Source: JABIAL01 sp964645825 (lineage in GTDB: Bacteria > Patescibacteriota > Patescibacteriia > UBA1558 > GWA2-36-10). Taken from it: a stretch of 24,150 nucleotides of DNA. Made by a program: the position numbers and the translations under genes. Below are positions 21,354 to 24,150 of this stretch, in pieces (within the stretch, counting starts at the first letter, position 1; each line of letters starts with the position of its first letter). Location: positions 1 to 24,150 of the forward strand of contig CAZXZY010000010.1 in assembly GCA_964645825.1 (NCBI GenBank), given 5' to 3'. The notes beneath the pieces are model-generated. The model ran no database searches. It had not been told where the DNA came from and was given only the letters and a program-made list of their open reading frames with translations.

Positions 21354-24150
21354 ATGTCTATAGACTTATCTCAGCTAAATAAAGCCCAAAAACAGGCCGT
21401 AACTCACGATCAAGGTCCTGTTATTTTGATTGCGGGGGCTGGTACCGGTAAAACCACGGTTATTACCCAGCGTATTACTAGCTTGATCGAGCAGGGCAAG
21501 GCCCAGCCAGAGGAGATTTTGGCTGTTACTTTTACTGAAAAAGCAGCCGCTGAAATGGCAGAGCGAGTAGATCAGCTTTTACCTCTTGGTTATTCAGAAT
21601 TATGGATTCATACTTTTCATGGCTTTGCTGAGAAAATTTTAAAAGACTATGCGCTAGACATTGGTTTATCAAATGAATTTAAATTATTAGACACAACGTC
21701 TGCTTGGATGCTAGTAAGAAATAATCTAGATAAATTTGAATTAGATTATTATAAGCCGCTCGGCAATCCAACAAAATTTATTCATGCTTTGCTGTCACAT
21801 TTTTCTCGTTGTAAGGACGAAGTTATTTATCCAGAAAATTATTTGGAGTATGCTGAAAACTTACAGTTAGACTCTGATTCAGCTGCTGACCGGGCTGACG
21901 TAGAGATGGAAATAAGTCGTGCCAAAGAAGTAGCTAACTCATATCACACTTATCAGCAACTGTTGTTAGATAACAATGCTTTGGATTTTGGTGATCTGAT
22001 AAATTATACTCTCAAGTTATTTCAACAACGTCCGCAGATATTAGAAATTTTTAGAAAGCAGTTTAAATATATTTTGGTTGATGAGTTTCAGGATACGAAC
22101 TGGGCGCAATATGAATTGATTAAAATATTAGCTGCATCAAAAAACAATCTTATGGTTGTCGGTGATGATGATCAGGCTATCTATAAATTTAGAGGAGCAG
22201 CTATCTCAAATATTTTGAGTTTTCAGCATGACTATCCAAAAGTAAAACAAATATTTTTGACAGACAATTATCGTTCTGGACAAAATATTCTGGACAAGGC
22301 TTATAATTTTATTCAGCTAAATAATCCTGATCGTCTAGAAGCACAGCTCAAAGTAGGTAAGAAAAAATTAGATAAAAAATTAACTAGTCATAGTAAAACA
22401 AAAGGGCAAGTTAAGGTTTCGTCATACATGGATAAAAATTCAGAAATCGATGGTGTCTTAAATCAGATTGCTGAAATCAAGAAAAAAGATAAAGAGGCGA
22501 CTTGGTCAGACTTTGCAATCTTAGTTCGCGCTAATGATCAAGCTGCTGGCTTTGTCAGTATGATGCGTAAAGTGGGTTGGCCGCATCAGTTTTTAGCTTC
22601 CCGTGGATTATATGGACAAGATATCGTCTTAGATATCGTAGCTTATTTAAAATTGTTAGATAATTATCATGAATCACCAGCTTTATTCAGAGTTTTAAGT
22701 TTACCAAATTTTAATTTAGACATTCAGACCCTGATTCATTTAAATCATTTAGCTAATAAAAAAAGCTGGAGCTTGTATTACACGCTTAAGGCTTATCAAG
22801 GACATTTAAATTTGCCAGTCGGCCAAGTAAAGATCATTGATGAAATTTTAACTCAAATAAAAACACACACAGAATTAGTCAAGGATAAATCAGTTTCGCA
22901 AATTATTTATACTTGGCTTGAAGATAGCGGCTATTTAGAATTATTAACTTTGGAAGAAACTCAATATACTCGTGAGCAACTTAATTTTTTAAATCAATTT
23001 TTTAGAAAAATCCGTTCTTGGGAGGAAGAAGCGCTAGATACTTCAGTTCATCAATTTTTAGAGCAAATGGACATGGAACTAGAGTCAGGTGAGCAAGGCT
23101 CAATGCAACAAGATGCGGATGCAGGACCTGATGCCATCAAAGTGATGACCATCCATGGTTCTAAGGGCTTAGAATTTAAATATGTATTTATTACCAATTT
23201 AGTACATCTTCGTTTTCCTAGCACCGAGCGACGTGATCCCATTGCAATGCCAGAAGAATTTATCAAAGAGCAATTGCCAACTGGTAATGCTCATCTACAA
23301 GAAGAACGACGTTTATTTTACGTAGCTTTAACACGAGCAAAACAGGCTGTGTATCTGACTTGGGCCAAAGATTATGGTGGTATGCGTGAACGCAAGCCTT
23401 CTAGATTTATAGAAGAAATAAAAATCGCCTCTAAAAATGTTCCTGGCAAAGATATCATAGAACCAGCTAAAGTAGATTTGCCGCTGGCTAAAATAAAAGA
23501 AGCTATTCCAAAACGATTTTCTTTTTCTCAGCTTAAAGCTTATGATAGCTGTCCGCGGCAATATTATTATTCTCACGTCGTAAAATTACGTGGCAAAGGT
23601 AAGGCAGTATTTAGTTTTGGTAAAACCATGCATTCTACTTTGCAAAAGTTTTTTCAAGATATTATTAATCGTCGTCAAACGACACAAGCCGATTTGTTTA
23701 ATCAAGAACAAAAAACTACTGATCCAAGTCTAGAAGATTTATTAAATTATTATAAAGAATCTTGGATTGATGATTGGTATAATGGCCAAGCTGAAAAAGA
23801 GCGTTATCAAAAAGAGGGAGAAAAAATCTTAAAAGTATTTTATCAAAAATTTGAAGGTAATTGGCCAGTGCCATTATTTTTAGAAAAAGGAGCTAATATT
23901 AAAATCGGTGATTATTCTTTGTATGGTGTTTTTGATCGAGTTGATGTTGATAAAGACGGAGCCTGGGAAATGATGGATTATAAAACCGGAAAACCAAAAA
24001 GTGACAAGATTACATTTGAAGATAAGAAACAATTATTGATTTACCAAATAGCAGCTCAAGAAGTTTTTAAAGTTCCGGTCAAAGCTTTGACTTTTTATTA
24101 TCTAACAAATAATACGTCAGTTTCTTTTGTTGGCACTGATAAAGAATTAG
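21354..24150 (+). CDS. UvrD/PcrA-type helicase with C-terminal RecB-like nuclease domain (3' end outside window)
   Basis: This is a superfamily 1A DNA helicase of at least 932 residues, continuing past the window. Visible motifs are the Q-motif LNKAQKQAV (Gln12), Walker A GAGTGKT (28-34), TFTEKAAAEM (Ia), HTFHGFA, Walker B VDEFQDTN (242-249), GDDDQAIYKFRGA (III), TDNYRSGQNI (IV), VMTIHGSKGLEFKYVF (V, about 597-612) and EERRLFYVALTRAKQ (VI). After a linker, FSFSQLKAYDSCPRQYYY (from about 721) and GVFDRVDVDKDGAWEMMDYKTGK (858-880) mark a PD-(D/E)XK nuclease of the RecB/AddB type, with Asp861, Asp875 and Lys877 as likely active-site residues. A role in DNA end processing or repair is expected. 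The single Cys in YDSCP could belong to an iron-sulfur cluster whose other Cys residues would lie downstream of the window. No Shine-Dalgarno sequence is visible. Confidence 0.93.
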   Translation, partial: MSIDLSQLNKAQKQAVTHDQGPVILIAGAGTGKTTVITQRITSLIEQGKAQPEEILAVTFTEKAAAEMAERVDQLLPLGYSELWIHTFHGFAEKILKDYALDIGLSNEFKLLDTTSAWMLVRNNLDKFELDYYKPLGNPTKFIHALLSHFSRCKDEVIYPENYLEYAENLQLDSDSAADRADVEMEISRAKEVANSYHTYQQLLLDNNALDFGDLINYTLKLFQQRPQILEIFRKQFKYILVDEFQDTNWAQYELIKILAASKNNLMVVGDDDQAIYKFRGAAISNILSFQHDYPKVKQIFLTDNYRSGQNILDKAYNFIQLNNPDRLEAQLKVGKKKLDKKLTSHSKTKGQVKVSSYMDKNSEIDGVLNQIAEIKKKDKEATWSDFAILVRANDQAAGFVSMMRKVGWPHQFLASRGLYGQDIVLDIVAYLKLLDNYHESPALFRVLSLPNFNLDIQTLIHLNHLANKKSWSLYYTLKAYQGHLNLPVGQVKIIDEILTQIKTHTELVKDKSVSQIIYTWLEDSGYLELLTLEETQYTREQLNFLNQFFRKIRSWEEEALDTSVHQFLEQMDMELESGEQGSMQQDADAGPDAIKVMTIHGSKGLEFKYVFITNLVHLRFPSTERRDPIAMPEEFIKEQLPTGNAHLQEERRLFYVALTRAKQAVYLTWAKDYGGMRERKPSRFIEEIKIASKNVPGKDIIEPAKVDLPLAKIKEAIPKRFSFSQLKAYDSCPRQYYYSHVVKLRGKGKAVFSFGKTMHSTLQKFFQDIINRRQTTQADLFNQEQKTTDPSLEDLLNYYKESWIDDWYNGQAEKERYQKEGEKILKVFYQKFEGNWPVPLFLEKGANIKIGDYSLYGVFDRVDVDKDGAWEMMDYKTGKPKSDKITFEDKKQLLIYQIAAQEVFKVPVKALTFYYLTNNTSVSFVGTDKEL

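Noticed and set aside
23051..23576. Minus-strand ORFs inside the helicase gene
   Set aside because: They lie inside a frame with clear helicase motifs V and VI and have no expression signals or recognisable domains.
1..24150. tRNA genes, CRISPR arrays, transposases or phage structural genes
   Set aside because: None could be seen on either strand. The non-coding stretches are all shorter than 300 bases and are accounted for by promoters, terminators and hairpins, or show nothing recognisable.

Overview
The window looks like a piece of a low-G+C bacterial chromosome from the Candidate Phyla Radiation (Patescibacteria, Parcubacteria-like). This is inferred from gene content and style: short versions of housekeeping proteins, tightly packed genes all on the + strand, almost no Shine-Dalgarno sequences, TAA as the dominant stop, a miniaturised ATP synthase delta subunit, and large cell-surface and peptidoglycan-binding proteins. 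No rRNA or tRNA gene, CRISPR array or transposase was seen. The standard code fits: no core reading frame contains an internal TGA.

Layout. 1-778 is the 3' end of a Clp-family AAA+ unfoldase gene. 779-1578 is a self-contained accessory unit: a consensus promoter, a lipoprotein gene with unusually high G+C, and a terminator. From 1607 a promoter drives a long housekeeping cluster: glycyl-tRNA synthetase, an M16 zinc peptidase, an AI-2E/PerM-type membrane protein, rsmI, an unknown acidic protein, metG, a 40-residue lipoprotein, a CvpA-like membrane protein, a TatD nuclease and RmuC. The run of 100 Ns inside metG is almost certainly a false gap. The same 55 bases stand on both sides, and collapsing them restores one 490-residue MetRS frame.

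10863-18476 is a complete F1Fo ATP synthase operon with its own promoter and terminator. The order is a 2-TM protein of unknown function, an AtpZ/AtpI-like protein, then a, c, b, delta, alpha, gamma, beta, epsilon, and last a beta-carbonic-anhydrase-like protein. The c-subunit gene is bracketed by two strong stem-loops, which may set its expression level. The c subunit lacks the sodium ligands and is probably proton-coupled. Its helix-1 glycine motif is largely replaced by alanine.

18442-21315 is an accessory stretch. A secreted FN3/LamG-like surface protein is cut short and runs, out of frame, into the remains of a second protein with YLIE-type repeats and a peptidoglycan-binding domain. Two small genes follow. 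Each has its own promoter-like block, a strong Shine-Dalgarno sequence and a terminator, and their flanking sequences resemble each other although the ORFs do not. The second small gene appears frameshifted. From 21354 to the window end is a UvrD/PcrA-type helicase with a C-terminal RecB-like nuclease domain, open at the 3' edge and possibly leaderless.

The most interesting parts are the two small cassette-like genes, the chimeric surface-protein junction, the hairpin-bracketed atpE and the carbonic-anhydrase-like gene inside the ATP synthase operon.
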